A stretch of DNA of 6,151 nt from Natronomonas sp. (GTDB taxonomy: Archaea > Halobacteriota > Halobacteria > Halobacteriales > Haloarculaceae), in contig SLIW01000070.1 of the NCBI GenBank assembly GCA_007135435.1, positions 1 through 6,151 of the forward strand, written 5' to 3'. The notes under the pieces were generated by a model. It had not been told where the DNA came from and ran no database searches. It worked only from the letters and a program-made list of their open reading frames with translations. Shown here piece by piece: positions 1-5,609 of the stretch. Within the stretch, counting starts at the first letter, position 1. Every line of letters starts with the position of its first letter. Position numbers and translations under genes: made by a program.

Positions 1-19
1 CCCCGATCGCCGAACCGCC

Positions 20-30
20 ATCCTTTTTCG
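20..30 (+). promoter_or_regulatory. Putative TATA-like box of the SDR gene
   Basis: A CTTTTT run at 23-28 is centred about 27 bp before the ATG at 53. That is the spacing expected for an archaeal TATA box when the transcript starts at, or a base or two before, the start codon (leaderless). It is the only T-rich stretch in the first 52 bases, and no purine-rich ribosome binding site precedes the ATG. The match to the usual haloarchaeal TTTATA-like box is weak, so this rests mainly on spacing. Confidence 0.4.
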
Positions 31-52
31 CGACTCGCCACCCAGCACGACC

Positions 53-1054
53 ATGTCCGACCACGCGTTCGTCATCGGCGGCACCCGGTTCATCGGCCGT
101 CACACCGTCGAGGAGCTCCTCGCCAGCGGGTACGAGGTCACCATCTTCAACCGCGGCAACCGGGAGAACCCGTTCGCCGACGACGATCGGGTCTCGACCC
201 TCCAGGGCGACCGCACCGAGGACGCCGACCTCCGACGGGCGGCCCTCGACCTCGAACCCGGACCGGACGTCGTCGTCGACTGCGTGGCCTACTACCCGCG
301 AGACGTCCACACGGCGACCGATATCTTCGCCGAGGTCGACGCCTACGTCTCCATCTCCTCCGGGGCGGCATACGGCGCGAACCGCATCCCGAAGCGGGAG
401 GACGAGACGCCGCTGTGCGAGTGCTCGGCCGAGCAGGCCGTCGACGACTCGATGGCGAGCTACGGGCCCAGGAAGGCCGAGTGCGACCGGGCGATCGCCG
501 CGGCCGCCGAGCGGGGCGTGAACGCGATGGCCGTCCGGCCGCCGGTGGTCTACGGCCCCCACGACTACACCGAGCGGTTCGACTACTGGATCGACCGCGT
601 CGACACCCACGACCGGATCGTAGTGCCCGGCGACGGGACGAACCTCTGGCACCTCGTCTTCGTGGAGGACGTCGCGTCGGCACTCCGCGTGGTGGCCGAG
701 GAGGGCGAACCCGGCGAGGCGTACAACGTCGGGGACGGCCACGCGCCGATTCTGGGCGAGTGGGTCGACCTGCTCGCCGAGGCCTGCGACACCCACGTCG
801 AGAAAGTGTACGCGAGCGAGCGGGAGCTCGGGACCGTCGGACTGGCGCCGACCGACTTCCCCATCTACCGCGCGTACCCGCACCTGCTGGAGACGGCGAA
901 GCTCCGGGCGCTCGGCTGGGAGCCCACGCCCCACGAGGAGTCGCTGGCTGCGACCGTCGCGGACCACCGCGAGTCGGACCGGACCGGCCGGGAGAACGGC
1001 CCCGACCGCGAGACCGAGGAGCGACTGCTCGACGTGCTCGACACCGTCGAGTAG
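53..1054 (+). CDS. NAD(P)-dependent epimerase/dehydratase family protein (extended SDR)
   Basis: A soluble 333-aa Rossmann-fold protein of the extended short-chain dehydrogenase/reductase superfamily. The N-terminal nucleotide-binding loop is GGTRFIG (residues 9-15). It is followed by FNRG (32-35), where a basic residue after the second strand would be compatible with NADP(H). Further family marks are DCVAYYP (76-82), the catalytic-Ser strand SISSGAAYG (100-108), an active-site YxxxK at Y137-K141, and RPPVVYGP (162-169). The GGTRFIG/NRG pattern resembles the atypical, CSP41-like or UDP-glucose-epimerase-like branch, but YxxxK is intact, so a redox or epimerase activity is plausible. The substrate cannot be read from the sequence. 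The last ~30 residues are a charged tail beyond the usual fold. The ATG at 53 is chosen because GGTRFIG falls at the usual distance and a T-rich box lies 27 bp upstream. The next gene is 408 bp away, so this is probably a single-gene unit. Confidence 0.9.
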   Translation: MSDHAFVIGGTRFIGRHTVEELLASGYEVTIFNRGNRENPFADDDRVSTLQGDRTEDADLRRAALDLEPGPDVVVDCVAYYPRDVHTATDIFAEVDAYVSISSGAAYGANRIPKREDETPLCECSAEQAVDDSMASYGPRKAECDRAIAAAAERGVNAMAVRPPVVYGPHDYTERFDYWIDRVDTHDRIVVPGDGTNLWHLVFVEDVASALRVVAEEGEPGEAYNVGDGHAPILGEWVDLLAEACDTHVEKVYASERELGTVGLAPTDFPIYRAYPHLLETAKLRALGWEPTPHEESLAATVADHRESDRTGRENGPDRETEERLLDVLDTVE

Positions 1055-1250
1055 CCGAGTCGGCGGCGGGGTCCGAGGGCGACGCGATCGGCGCGGCGGC
1101 TGGGCTCGGCACCATCGGGCCACATGGGAGACGGCATCCGGTCCCTGGGTGATCTCACACGGACACCTCGACCGGTAACCGCCCGTCGCTCCCGTGACGT
1201 AGTCGATAACGACCGGTCGATAGTCCGTCGTCTGTACTGGTCACGGTACG

Positions 1251-1292
1251 CCAATTGGTCTATACCAATTGGTGTATACAAATTGGTTACTG
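1251..1292. repeat. 14-bp tandem repeat with palindromic CCAATTGG core, operator-like
   Basis: Three direct copies start at 1251, 1265 and 1279, exactly 14 bp apart: CCAATTGGTCTATA, CCAATTGGTGTATA, and a decayed third copy CAAATTGGTTACTG. The first two differ at one position. Each core CCAATTGG is self-complementary, and in the second copy the palindrome extends to ACCAATTGGT (1264-1273). Palindromic cores in tandem are typical of binding sites for dimeric regulators. A 14-bp spacing does not put all sites on one DNA face (about 1.3 turns per step). The array ends about 8-15 bp upstream of a T-rich box at 1300-1306, where archaeal activators often bind. The TATA-like ends of the units could themselves contact TBP. 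No regulator can be named from this sequence. Confidence 0.7.
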
Positions 1293-1299
1293 TCCATCG

Positions 1300-1306
1300 A
1301 TTTTTA
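1300..1306 (+). promoter_or_regulatory. Possible TATA box downstream of the tandem repeat
   Basis: ATTTTTA at 1300-1306 resembles the haloarchaeal TTTATA-type box and lies just after the CCAATTGG repeats. If used, transcription would start near 1328-1332. No credible protein gene starts there, so it would drive a non-coding RNA, or a ~130-nt leader before the S9 peptidase ATG at 1463. This is an inference from composition and position only. Confidence 0.35.
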
Positions 1307-1430
1307 GCACGCGGTAGACACCATCCCGTCCCCTCAACTCGTCACCGGCACGCCCGGATGTCTGGTCCCCCGTGGCGGTCGTTCACCACCGTGTGCGGGT
1401 CTGTGTGCCGTCGGGCCAGCGGGATGGCGA

Positions 1431-1441
1431 ACGGTTAACAC
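1431..1441 (+). promoter_or_regulatory. Putative core promoter of the S9 peptidase gene
   Basis: CGGTTAACAC (1432-1441) is the only A/T-rich stretch in the ~100 bp before the peptidase start. It is centred about 27 bp upstream of the ATG at 1463, as expected for a TATA element driving a leaderless transcript. No Shine-Dalgarno-like purine run precedes the ATG. TTAA is a weak TATA core, and transcription from farther upstream (1300-1306) is an alternative. Confidence 0.4.
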
Positions 1442-1462
1442 GCGGGGCCGCAGACGTGGCCC

Positions 1463-3703
1463 ATGTCCGAGATACCGGCCGCGGCGTTCGTCGACCTGAC
1501 CCGGGTGACGGACGTCGCGGTCTCGCCGGACGGCGACCGCGTCGCCTTCTGCACCCGTGAGTACGATCCCGACGAGGACGACACGGTCGACTCCGTGTGG
1601 GTGGTCCCGGCCGACGGCACCCGCGACCCCTACCGGCTGAGCCGCGCGTCCGACGCCGGCGACCCGGTCTGGAGCCCCGACGGGTCGCGGCTCGGGTTCG
1701 TCGCCGCACGCGAACCGGACCCGGAGCTCCGGGTCGGTCGCGGTGACGACACCGAGACGGACGATGACGTCGATGCCGGCGACGACACGGAGGACGGTCG
1801 CGACGGGAACGGTGGCGACGACGAGGGGAACGACGACGAGGGGGGCGACGACGAGGGGGGCGACGACGAGGGGAACGACGCCGAACCGAAGCCGCAGGTG
1901 TGGGCGTTCGACCTCGAGCGCGGCGGCGACGCCCGGCAGGTGACCGACCGCGAGGAGGGCGTCGACGGCTTCGACTGGTCGCCGGAGGGCGACCTGATCG
2001 TCGTCGCCGCCCGAGACCCGACCGACGACGAGCGAGCGTACCTCGAGCAGCGCCGCGAGGACGGCCCCATCGAGATCGAGCGCCTCCAGCACAAGTTCGA
2101 CGGACGCGGCTACCTCGACGAGGTGACCTCGTACCTCTTCGTCGTCGACGTCGAGACCCGCGAGGAGCGTCGGCTCGACGATGCCAACGACGGCGGCTAC
2201 GGCGCCCTCGGCGGCCTGGAACCGGCGTGGGGTCCAGGGGATCGCATCGCCTTCGTCGCCAACCACACCGACTGGCCCGACGACAACTACGTCCGCGACG
2301 TCTACACGATCGACCCCGACGGCGACGACCGACGGAGAGTGACCGACGGCGCACTCGCGGTGCGATCCGTCACCTGGAGCCCCGACGGCGAACGCCTGGC
2401 GTTCAGCGCCAGACCGCACGACAACTGGTACGTCCCCGCGGAGGTCTACGTCGCCGACGTCGGTCCGGGTGCGGACGCAGATGGACAGGCCCACCACGGC
2501 GCCTACCGTTCGGTCTCCCGCGAGCTCGACCGGACGCTCGCCTGGGACGGCGAGCCGCGCTGGCTCGACGACGAGACGCTGGTCGCGCTGATCGGCGACG
2601 GGGGCTGGACGCGGCTGGTGCGGCTGCACGTCGACGGCGACCCCGAGCGGATCTTCGACGCCCAGGACCGCCTCGAGACGCTCGGTGACCTGGACCACGG
2701 CGGAGGAACGATCGCCGTCACGACCTCGCGACCCTCCGACGGTACCGACGTCTACGCCCTCGACGCCGCGGCGCTGGACGTCGCGGACCTGGAAGGCGAG
2801 GACCCCGACGACCCGGCAGGCGAGGGCGGACCCACGGACGACGACCCCCGGACCCGCCTCTCGGCACTGAACGGAGACCTCCTCGAGGCGTACCCGATGC
2901 CCGGCTGCGAGCGGGTGACGGTGGAGAGCGCCGACGGCACCGAGATCGAGGTCATCGTCGCCCACCCGGCGGAGTTCGACCCCGACGACCCCGACGAGCG
3001 GGGCCTGATCCTCGACATACACGGCGGGCCGATGTCCTACGACGCGCCCGGCTTCCGGTTCCAGGACGCCTTCTTCACCTCGAGGGGGTACGTCGTCGCC
3101 AGGGTCAACTACCGCGGGAGCACCTCCTACGGCCGTGCGTTCTGCGAGGTGCTGCGGGGGGCATGGGGGACCGTCGACGTCGAGGACCTACAGGCCGCGG
3201 TGGACGCGCTCGTCGAGCGGGGCTGGGCCGACCCGGACCGGCTGTTCCCGACGGGCTTCTCCCAGGGCGGGGTCAACACGGCCTACCTCGTCACCCGCGA
3301 CGACCGCTGGGCCGCCGCGGCCGCCGAGCACGGCGTCTACGACCTCCGCTCGGACTTCGGGACCGGCGACGCCCACAACTGGTACGAGGCCGACTTCGGC
3401 CTCCCGTGGGAGAACCCCGACGCCTACGACGCGCACTCCTCGATCACCGACGTCGGCGGCGTCGAGACGCCGCTGCTCGTGACCGCGGGCGAGCAGGACT
3501 GGCGGTGTCCGCCCTCCCAGGCCGAACAGCTCTACGTCTCGGTCCGCAAGCAGGGCGTCGACGCGCGGCTCGTCATCTACCCCGGCGAGCACCACGACGT
3601 CGGCGACCCCGACCGGGCGGTCCACCGCCTGGAGGAGCTGGACGCGTGGTTCGCCCGGTACGACCCCGCACGCGAGGTGGAGGATGGTGACCAAGGGGCT
3701 TGA
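1463..3703 (+). CDS. S9 family serine peptidase (prolyl oligopeptidase/acylaminoacyl-peptidase type)
   Basis: A 746-aa two-domain peptidase, probably cytoplasmic because no signal peptide or membrane segment is seen. Residues 1 to about 470 form a beta-propeller with recurring SPDG-type blade motifs (SPDGDRVAF 21-29, WSPDGSRLGF 70-79, WSPEGD 172-177, WSPDGERLAF 305-314). Residues ~480-746 are the alpha/beta-hydrolase domain. It has the oxyanion-hole motif DIHGGP (518-523), the S9 signature NYRGSTSYG (549-557), nucleophile Ser600 in GFSQGG, Asp679 in GEQDWRCPP, and His711 in PGEHHD, so the triad is complete. The family removes or cleaves short or N-acylated peptides, with the propeller restricting access; the exact specificity is unknown. 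An unusual acidic insertion, about residues 93-142 and partly encoded by a 15-bp tandem repeat, sits between propeller blades. A second acidic linker lies near 440-465. The ATG at 1463 is supported by a TTAA box 27 bp upstream. egsA begins 26 bp after the stop. Confidence 0.93.
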   Translation: MSEIPAAAFVDLTRVTDVAVSPDGDRVAFCTREYDPDEDDTVDSVWVVPADGTRDPYRLSRASDAGDPVWSPDGSRLGFVAAREPDPELRVGRGDDTETDDDVDAGDDTEDGRDGNGGDDEGNDDEGGDDEGGDDEGNDAEPKPQVWAFDLERGGDARQVTDREEGVDGFDWSPEGDLIVVAARDPTDDERAYLEQRREDGPIEIERLQHKFDGRGYLDEVTSYLFVVDVETREERRLDDANDGGYGALGGLEPAWGPGDRIAFVANHTDWPDDNYVRDVYTIDPDGDDRRRVTDGALAVRSVTWSPDGERLAFSARPHDNWYVPAEVYVADVGPGADADGQAHHGAYRSVSRELDRTLAWDGEPRWLDDETLVALIGDGGWTRLVRLHVDGDPERIFDAQDRLETLGDLDHGGGTIAVTTSRPSDGTDVYALDAAALDVADLEGEDPDDPAGEGGPTDDDPRTRLSALNGDLLEAYPMPGCERVTVESADGTEIEVIVAHPAEFDPDDPDERGLILDIHGGPMSYDAPGFRFQDAFFTSRGYVVARVNYRGSTSYGRAFCEVLRGAWGTVDVEDLQAAVDALVERGWADPDRLFPTGFSQGGVNTAYLVTRDDRWAAAAAEHGVYDLRSDFGTGDAHNWYEADFGLPWENPDAYDAHSSITDVGGVETPLLVTAGEQDWRCPPSQAEQLYVSVRKQGVDARLVIYPGEHHDVGDPDRAVHRLEELDAWFARYDPAREVEDGDQGA
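1814..1873 (+). repeat. 15-bp in-frame tandem repeat (4 copies) encoding (G/N)DDEG
   Basis: Four contiguous 15-bp units start at 1814, 1829, 1844 and 1859. Each reads GGC or AAC followed by GACGACGAGGGG, and they encode GDDEG, NDDEG, GDDEG, GDDEG (residues 118-137). A partial fifth unit (AAC GAC) follows at 1874. The codons are identical between units apart from the first, which points to recent slippage or recombination instead of selection for acidity alone. The repeat is inside a longer Asp/Gly/Glu-rich insertion of the S9 peptidase propeller and probably forms a disordered surface loop. Because units are multiples of three, copy changes would keep the reading frame. Confidence 0.9.
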
Positions 3704-3709
3704 AATACG
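3698..3709 (+). promoter_or_regulatory. Putative egsA promoter overlapping the peptidase stop codon
   Basis: GCTTGAAATACG (3698-3709) spans the TGA stop of the S9 peptidase gene (3701-3703). Its A/T-rich centre is about 26-27 bp before the egsA ATG at 3730. The sequence and spacing fit a haloarchaeal TATA element of the TTAAATA type with leaderless transcription. It is a conspicuous A/T-rich island in otherwise very G+C-rich DNA. It would let egsA be expressed independently of the peptidase gene. Confidence 0.6.
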
Positions 3710-3729
3710 TCCCCGGCGAAGACGGCCGC

Positions 3730-4788
3730 ATGTACGAGAAGTCGACGTGGATCCGGTTGCCCCGGAGCGTCGTCGTCGGCCACGGGGTCCTCGAGGACAC
3801 CGTCGAGGCCGTCGAGGAGCTGTTCCTCGACGGCCCGCCGCTGGTGGTCACCAGCCCGACGCCGAGGAAACTGGCGGGGGACCGCCTCGTGGCCGCGTTC
3901 GAGGACGCGGGCTTCGACCCGGCGGTCGTCGTCATCGAGGAGGCCACCTTCGCGATGGTCCAGGAGGTCCTCGAGACGGCCGCGGAGGTCGACGCGGGCT
4001 TCATGATCGGCCTCGGCGGTGGCAAGCCGATCGACATCGCGAAGATGGCCTCCGACGAGTTCGGCTGCGGGTTCGTCTCCGTCCCGACGGCGGCGAGCCA
4101 CGACGGCATCGTCTCCGGCCGGGGGTCGGTCCCCGAGGGCGACACCCGCCACTCGGTGGCGGCGCGGCCGCCGCTGGCGGTCGTCGCCGACACCGAGCTC
4201 ATCGCGAACGCGCCCTGGCGGCTGACCACCGCGGGCTGTGCGGACGTCATCTCCAACTACACGGCCGTCAAGGACTGGCAGCTCGCCCACCGCCTCAAGA
4301 ACGTCGAGTACAGCGAGTACGCGGCCGCCCTCTCGCAGATGACCGCGGAGCTGCTGGTCGACCGCTCGGACGCGATCAAGCGCGGCCTCGAGGAGTCCGC
4401 CTGGGTCGTGACGAAGGCGCTGGTCTCCTCGGGGGTGGCGATGTCCATCGCGGACTCCTCGCGGCCGGCGTCGGGGGCCGAACACCTCATCTCCCACCAG
4501 CTCGACCGCATCGCCCCCGGGGCGGCGCTGCACGGCCACCAGGTCGGCGTCGCCTCCATCGTCACCGAGTACCTCCACAGCGGCGAGGGGGGCGAATGGC
4601 GTCGCGTCCGGGACGCCCTCGCGGGAATCGACGCCCCGACGACCGCCGCCGAGCTCGGCGTCGACGACGAGCAGTTCCTCGAGGCGATGACGACCGCCCA
4701 CGAGATCCGCGAACGCTACACCATCCTCGGCGACGGCATCGAGGCGGAGGCGGCCACCGAGGCGGCCACCGTGACCGGCGTGCTCTGA
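3730..4788 (+). CDS. egsA: NAD(P)-dependent sn-glycerol-1-phosphate dehydrogenase
   Basis: This cytoplasmic enzyme reduces dihydroxyacetone phosphate to sn-glycerol-1-phosphate, the backbone of archaeal ether lipids, and so fixes their stereochemistry. The 352-aa length fits the family, which belongs to the iron/zinc-dependent (glycerol-dehydrogenase-like) dehydrogenases. The N-terminal domain carries the dinucleotide-binding GLGGGKPIDIAK (94-105) and SVPTAASHDGIVSG (117-130). The C-terminal helical domain carries the probable metal ligands Asp172 (GCADVISN), His252 (SGAEHLISH) and His268 (LHGHQVG). The motif GH at 269-270 has His where many relatives have Glu. An upstream in-frame TTG at 3700 would add ten residues but overlaps the peptidase stop and the promoter-like box. 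The ATG at 3730 starts the protein at MYEKSTWIRLPRSVVVG, the usual beginning in haloarchaeal members, and lies 27 bp from that box. The gap to the preceding gene is 26 bp, so read-through from the peptidase gene is possible. Confidence 0.95.
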   Translation: MYEKSTWIRLPRSVVVGHGVLEDTVEAVEELFLDGPPLVVTSPTPRKLAGDRLVAAFEDAGFDPAVVVIEEATFAMVQEVLETAAEVDAGFMIGLGGGKPIDIAKMASDEFGCGFVSVPTAASHDGIVSGRGSVPEGDTRHSVAARPPLAVVADTELIANAPWRLTTAGCADVISNYTAVKDWQLAHRLKNVEYSEYAAALSQMTAELLVDRSDAIKRGLEESAWVVTKALVSSGVAMSIADSSRPASGAEHLISHQLDRIAPGAALHGHQVGVASIVTEYLHSGEGGEWRRVRDALAGIDAPTTAAELGVDDEQFLEAMTTAHEIRERYTILGDGIEAEAATEAATVTGVL

Positions 4789-4829
4789 GGTGGACGAGAC
4801 CGGTTCCGCCGGCGCCGGAGTGCATACTC

Positions 4830-4880
4830 TCTAGATATCTAGATTCTGGATCGCGAGATCCAGGTTCCCCGGAGAGAACC
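4830..4880. other. Cluster of three consecutive inverted repeats downstream of egsA
   Basis: Three dyads lie end to end. IR1 is TCTAGATATCTAGA (4830-4843), a perfect 14-bp palindrome with two CTAG sites. IR2 (4846-4863) has arms CTGGATC and GATCCAG, a perfect 7-bp stem around GCGA, which as RNA would be a GNRA tetraloop. IR3 (4863-4880) has arms GGTTC and GAACC around an 8-base loop. The cluster begins 41 bp after the egsA stop and ends 76 bp before the TATA box of the next gene. It could act as a 3' RNA processing or termination structure for egsA, a small structured RNA, or (IR1 as DNA) a protein-binding site. No T-run follows IR3, so a simple U-tract terminator is not supported. Confidence 0.6.
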
Positions 4881-4954
4881 CATGTGATGTCCGTCGCCCG
4901 GACCGACCACCTCGGTGACGCCGACGTTTGTACCCCTTGATTGGTGAATGGATG

Positions 4955-4963
4955 GATTTATGC
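4955..4963 (+). promoter_or_regulatory. TATA box of the Nudix-like gene
   Basis: GATTTATGC (4955-4963) contains TTTATG centred 27 bp upstream of the ATG at 4987. It is close to the haloarchaeal TTTATA consensus and at leaderless spacing. It helps decide the start: the earlier in-frame ATG at 4948 would place this box inside the coding region and add 13 residues with no support from the protein pattern. Confidence 0.65.
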
Positions 4964-4986
4964 GTCCGCTCCGGAAGGCGTCCTGC

Positions 4987-5565
4987 ATGACGGCACCGCA
5001 GGCAGCGGTCGACGTCCCCGCGCTGCTGGACGCGCTCTACGACTCCTACGACGGCTTCGACGTCTCACAGACCACCGTGAGCGTCGGCGCCGAGGAGTTC
5101 GCCGCGTTCGCGGACCGGGGTGACGTCGTCGAGGTGCGCGTGCGGGTCGAGGGGAGCGAGGGGCTACTGGGGGTCCCCGGTGACGGACGAGTGCCGGCCG
5201 GTGGGGACGACGGTTCTCGAGAAGTTGCGACCGACGGTGCGGACGGCGATGGTCCCCTCCCGAGGGCCGAGCGGTGGCAGGACGGGGGGAACGACACCGA
5301 CGGGGACTGGCGGACGCCCGGAGGGATCGTCGACGGGAGGAACTCGCTGGCCAGCGCTGCCGAGGTACTCGTCCACGACCAGACCGGCGTGGATTGCCGG
5401 GTCGAGGACCTCCTGCGTGTCTCGCTCGTGAGCGTCCAGTGCGAGGAGACCGGCGACGAGGTCTGGGAGCTCACCGCCCTCTTCGCCGGGCGTCCGGAGA
5501 TGGGGGCCCCACGACGAGGCGCCGCGTGGTGCGAACAGCTCGCCGAGCCGCTGTCCCCCTTCTGA
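4987..5565 (+). CDS. Nudix-fold-like protein with degenerate catalytic box
   Basis: A 192-aa acidic protein. The pattern of a strand with RVRVEGSEGLLGVPG (51-65), then DWRTPGGIV (107-115), then a helix ending DQTGVDC (131-137), then LLRVSLVSVQCEETGDEVWELTALFAG (142-168) resembles a Nudix hydrolase domain, with W-x-x-PGG leading into the Nudix box. Aligning to G-x5-E-x7-R-E-U-x-E-E-x-G-U from Gly113 gives Asn119, Val127, Leu128, Asp131 and Gln132 where Glu, Arg, Glu, Glu and Glu are expected. Magnesium binding and hydrolysis are therefore probably lost, and a binding or regulatory role is possible. Residues ~68-107 form a Gly/Asp-rich low-complexity insertion between two core strands. The N-terminal ~45 residues form a helix-rich preface I do not recognise as a separate domain. 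The start at 4987 is set by the TTTATG box 27 bp upstream. It converges on the acetyltransferase gene 44 bp away. The fold call is from pattern only. Confidence 0.8.
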   Translation: MTAPQAAVDVPALLDALYDSYDGFDVSQTTVSVGAEEFAAFADRGDVVEVRVRVEGSEGLLGVPGDGRVPAGGDDGSREVATDGADGDGPLPRAERWQDGGNDTDGDWRTPGGIVDGRNSLASAAEVLVHDQTGVDCRVEDLLRVSLVSVQCEETGDEVWELTALFAGRPEMGAPRRGAAWCEQLAEPLSPF

Positions 5566-5609
5566 AGGCGACCGCTCGCCCGTCGGGACTCGATCGCACC
5601 GACCGCCGC

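Larger units (their letters stand above)
1055..1462. other. 408-bp intergenic region with repeats and possible promoters
   Basis: No convincing protein gene is present. Open frames crossing this stretch in either direction encode Arg/Ser-rich, non-acidic sequence unlike the haloarchaeal proteins beside it. From 1055 to about 1200 I see nothing distinctive. From about 1202 to 1310 composition shifts toward A/T and repeats appear: GTCGATA at 1202-1208 and again at 1216-1222, an imperfect dyad GTAC(T/C)G at 1234-1249, then a 14-bp tandem repeat (separate entry). A T-rich box follows at 1300-1306. From 1311 to 1430 the DNA is again G+C-rich and has some self-complementarity, notably CGGCAC at 1346-1351 with GTGCCG at 1405-1410. 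The end of the region carries the likely promoter of the S9 peptidase gene. The composition shift suggests a regulatory role, not leftover coding sequence. Confidence 0.6.

Noticed and set aside
147..1115. Antisense open frame opposite the SDR gene
   Set aside because: Extremely Arg/Pro/Ser-rich and basic, unlike haloarchaeal proteins. It shadows a clear Rossmann-fold gene.
865..1281. Minus-strand open frame of 138 codons starting in the repeat array
   Set aside because: It is Arg/Ser-rich, more than half of it overlaps the SDR gene in antisense, and no family pattern is visible.
1251..1292. CRISPR array or replication-origin iterons
   Set aside because: The units are only 14 bp with no unique spacers, and there are too few copies. 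No cas gene, orc1/cdc6 gene or other origin feature is in the window.
1124..1438. Plus-strand open frame of 104 codons in the intergenic region, including a possible 26-codon ORF from 1358
   Set aside because: It reads through the tandem repeat, is basic with no motif, and has no Shine-Dalgarno sequence or correctly spaced promoter at 1124. The short ORF from 1358 starts about 29 nt after the possible start near 1330 but lacks any recognisable feature such as a CPxCG zinc-finger pair.
1334..3022. Long antisense open frame (562 codons) opposite the S9 peptidase gene
   Set aside because: It is a by-product of G+C-rich codon use on the plus strand. It is Val/Arg/Gly-rich, and its PLVV repeats are just the complement of the 15-bp acidic repeat. 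The plus strand encodes a full peptidase with an intact triad.
3577..4701. Antisense open frame (374 codons) opposite egsA
   Set aside because: Arg/Gly/Asp-rich with no recognisable motif. It lies entirely opposite the end of the peptidase gene and egsA, whose plus-strand proteins are clearly conserved.
4800..4818. G+C-rich dyad (CCGG blocks, CCGGCGCCGG palindrome) right after egsA as a terminator
   Set aside because: Such dyads are common by chance at this G+C content and no T-run follows. The cluster at 4830-4880 is the stronger structural signal.
4887..4940. Short plus-strand ORF of 17 codons before the Nudix-like gene
   Set aside because: No promoter-like box at 27 bp upstream, no ribosome binding site and no recognisable peptide.
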